40,742 nt of DNA from a virus. Location: IMG/VR virus record IMGVR_UViG_3300010391_000218, positions 1 through 40,742 of that record. The stretch is one strand, 5' to 3'. The position numbers were made by a program, and so were the translations under genes. The notes under the pieces were generated by a model. It was not told the origin of the DNA. It saw nothing but the letters and a program-made list of their open reading frames with translations, and did no database searches. This document shows, in pieces, positions 39,218 through 40,742 of this stretch; the first letter of the stretch is position 1, and every line of letters starts with the position of its first letter.

Positions 39218-39223
39218 TATACT

Positions 39224-39388
39224 ATGTTTATCAAGGGCCATAAAATTTGGCTAGGGCGTAAGCATTCAAAAATAACGCGCCTTAAAATGAGCCTTGCTGC
39301 GCAGGGCCAATTAAAATTAATATGTGTTAAAATTGCGCGGGAATATTTATCGCGCAATACGCCGCTGCCTTTTATTTTATTCTTCTAA
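39224..39388 (+). CDS. Possible small basic protein (54 aa)
   Basis: ATG at 39224 to TAA 39386-39388. Basic, with hydrophobic tail (FIKGHKIWLGRKHSKITRLK, and LPFILFF). It fills the 182-base gap between kinase and synthase genes, and no family is known. An 8-bp hairpin (ATTGCGCG/CGCGCAAT, about 39332-39358) lies inside and may be regulatory instead. Confidence 0.3.
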   Translation: MFIKGHKIWLGRKHSKITRLKMSLAAQGQLKLICVKIAREYLSRNTPLPFILFF

Positions 39389-39399
39389 CAAGCATAACT

Positions 39400-40320
39400 T
39401 TGCACGCAGATAATGTAGATACAATTTATCCTAAACTTATTAGAAGTATTATCGAAAATGGCAAGCCTGCAGGCCCGCGCGGTATGCCCGTAAGGGAAAT
39501 CTATGATGTTGGATTTAAAATTAATGATGGTTGTGCGACAATCATCACAAGTCCGCATCGGAAAGTTAATATGGCGTATATGGCTATAGAAATGCTGGGC
39601 CTGTTACGCCACGGCAAGAAAAATGTTGAGCCATATCTTTGGTATAATTCGCAGATGGCAAAATATTTGAATCCTAAAACCGGTGAGTGGGATGGCAGTT
39701 ATGCTACACGTCTCACAACCTATGATCAAATGCGTAAAGTATATAAAATCCTGAAAGCCGATCCTCATAGCCGAAGAGCCATCCTCAGCTTCTATAATCC
39801 CGCCCACGACAAAGAGCTTGCTTCATTAGATCATAGCTGTACGTTGAATCTCATATTTAGGTTAAGAGATGGGAAATTACACCTGACTTCAACAATGAGA
39901 TCGAATGATGTAATGCTTGGTGTGCCATATGATTTTTCGCAATTCTCTTTTCTTTTATCAGTACTTGCTTGTTGGCTGGAAGTTGGAGTAGGTACTTTTT
40001 ATTATTTTGTAGCAAACCTGCATGCTTATGAAAAAGATATTGCCAAACTCAAAATCATAGCTGACGCTCCTTGGCCAAAAGCATTTGAGGTGTCAAAATG
40101 GACTCACATGCGCTTATGGGATATTCCTGATGTAGAAGAGACGTTTGCACAAGTGGAACGCTTCTTTTGTCTCGAATATGCTATGAGGCAATTAAAGAAA
40201 ATAGGGCCACCACAGATCGAAACTTTAATCCACGATTACAAAATCACTTCTGAAGTGCTAAAAAGTCTTTTGCGAGATGTTTTATGGCCATATGTAACGC
40301 GTAAATTAAAGATAAGCTGA
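39400..40320 (+). CDS. Thymidylate synthase / pyrimidine hydroxymethylase homologue
   Basis: A 306-residue protein. The nucleophile C147 is in LDHSCT, R125/R126 in HSRRAILSFYNP, the RSND box is 167-170 and LHAY is 207-210 (H208, Y210). The E. coli equivalents are C146, R126/R127, R166-D169, H207 and Y209. At 178 the GVPYDF motif has Asp where E. coli TS has dUMP-reading Asn177, as in T4 dCMP hydroxymethylase (Asp179). It likely makes 5-hydroxymethyl-dCMP (or an altered dUMP product) from methylene-tetrahydrofolate for DNA base modification. The N-terminus is not fixed: no ATG is available near it, and TTG at 39400 is the best start. Confidence 0.85.
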   Translation: MHADNVDTIYPKLIRSIIENGKPAGPRGMPVREIYDVGFKINDGCATIITSPHRKVNMAYMAIEMLGLLRHGKKNVEPYLWYNSQMAKYLNPKTGEWDGSYATRLTTYDQMRKVYKILKADPHSRRAILSFYNPAHDKELASLDHSCTLNLIFRLRDGKLHLTSTMRSNDVMLGVPYDFSQFSFLLSVLACWLEVGVGTFYYFVANLHAYEKDIAKLKIIADAPWPKAFEVSKWTHMRLWDIPDVEETFAQVERFFCLEYAMRQLKKIGPPQIETLIHDYKITSEVLKSLLRDVLWPYVTRKLKIS

Positions 40321-40329
40321 GAAATTCCC

Positions 40330-40358
40330 TTGACTTTTCAAGAAATGTGCGTAATAAT
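40330..40358 (+). promoter_or_regulatory. Rightward promoter before the 40396 gene
   Basis: -35 TTGACT (40330-40335), 16-17-base spacer, -10 TAATAAT (40352-40358). The gene start is 38 bases downstream and GCTGAAAGGC lies 6 bases before it, like the leader at 36828. Confidence 0.6.
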
Positions 40359-40395
40359 GAAACTACCATATTCTTTAATGCTGAAAGGCAAATTT

Positions 40396-40638
40396 ATGTC
40401 AGAATACACAGAAATCGCCGAGCTACTAAAAAAGCTCAATGAAGTTAAGAGACGGTCTGTTGAAAGTTATAAAGCCTACATCGAAAAACTGCAGGCTATT
40501 TTAGCGATGATGCCAGAAGGCACTAAAATTTGTGAAACCTGTGGTGACATTACAGATGGCCAAAGGTGGTGCGATAGTGCCTGTGCTTATGAGCACGAGC
40601 TAAACATGCAAGAGAATGTAATCGCTAAGGGAAAATGA
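40396..40638 (+). CDS. Small zinc-knuckle protein (80 aa)
   Basis: The ATG at 40396 follows GCTGAAAGGC and AAATTT. Earlier in-frame codons back to 40330 lie across the promoter and are rejected. MSEYTEIAELLKKLNEVKRR coiled coil, then CETCGD and CDSACAYEH near residues 48-66, a small zinc-binding cluster. Probable regulator or protein-interaction module; unknown family. Confidence 0.6.
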   Translation: MSEYTEIAELLKKLNEVKRRSVESYKAYIEKLQAILAMMPEGTKICETCGDITDGQRWCDSACAYEHELNMQENVIAKGK

Positions 40639-40691
40639 TGCCAAAAGGAATTTATAAAAAGACTGCATTATAAACTTAACTTTATAACATT

Positions 40692-40742
40692 ATGAAATAC
40701 ACTATTACAATTAAACATCAACCAGAATATTCATTCGCAAAA
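40692..40742 (+). CDS. 5' end of a small unknown protein (runs off window)
   Basis: ATG at 40692 after CTTAACTTTATAACATT, 17 codons (KYTITIKHQPEYSFAK). The frame is open at the window's end. With a one-base overlap it continues in frame into the fragment at 2-127, giving a coherent protein of about 58 residues. Family unknown. Confidence 0.55.
   Translation, partial: MKYTITIKHQPEYSFAK

Noticed and set aside
40635-40673. Short ORF after the zinc-knuckle gene
   Set aside because: Only 12 codons with a possible AAGGGA site; not distinguishable from chance.
1-40742. tRNA, rRNA, integrase or insertion sequence
   Set aside because: No cloverleaf, rRNA-like stretch, integrase/transposase motif or att-like repeat was seen by eye; absence is not proven without tRNAscan and HMM searches.

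Overview
The window looks like most or all of the genome of a short-tailed (podovirus-like) double-stranded DNA phage of about 40.7 kb. The evidence is a full head and DNA-packaging set (small and large terminase, portal, scaffold, HK97-type capsid), a head-tail adaptor and beta-propeller tail-nozzle candidate, two large internal or ejection-protein candidates, and no recognisable tape measure, tail tube or sheath gene. The host cannot be read directly. Base composition is moderately AT-rich. Shine-Dalgarno sites are nearly absent, and many starts instead carry a CTTAAC-like leader motif. The few promoters I can see are sigma70-like. A membrane-anchored lysozyme-like protein and an SLH domain on a phage peptidase suggest a bacterium with an unusual or S-layered envelope. 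Patescibacteria/CPR is a guess only.

Layout. Positions 1-6493 (+): a run of small accessory/early genes, including an ERF/Rad52-like annealing candidate, an XRE regulator, a lysozyme-like gene split by a -1 frame change, a pair of paralogous small genes, a DUF6745-like protein with twenty-nine 12-bp repeats, a NinG-like nuclease and several zinc-ribbon proteins. Positions 6490-36375 (-): one long leftward late block. In transcription order it holds a DUF1376 replication-type protein and small genes, terminases, portal, scaffold, decoration protein, major capsid protein, many beta-rich tail or fibre proteins (including two 495-residue beta-helix twins), adaptor, a homing endonuclease, nozzle, a CHAP-domain internal protein, a papain-like peptidase with SLH domain, and a holin candidate. 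Inside this block a short rightward hydrophobic ORF has its own near-consensus promoter (8417-8601). Positions 36376-36827: a divergent control region without genes, with promoters on both strands, three terminator-like hairpins facing left and a potential pseudoknot. Positions 36828-40742 (+): a module with a thymidylate-synthase/hydroxymethylase homologue, a dTMP-kinase-like P-loop kinase, an HMUDK-helical/alpha-glutamyl-putrescinyl-thymine pyrophosphorylase-like protein and an FkbM-type methyltransferase.

How it fits together. The right-hand module is best read as a DNA-base hypermodification pathway. The synthase homologue would make a 5-hydroxymethyl pyrimidine nucleotide, a kinase would activate it, the glycosylase-fold enzyme would act on the modified base, and the methyltransferase may tailor the product. 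The synthase carries Asp where thymidylate synthases carry the dUMP-reading Asn, so the base may be cytosine rather than uracil. No polymerase, primase, helicase, integrase or tRNA gene was recognised, so replication probably relies on the host.

The two ends of the window look like two halves of one small gene. They join in frame if the last and first A are the same base. This suggests a circular or circularly permuted genome cut at an arbitrary point.
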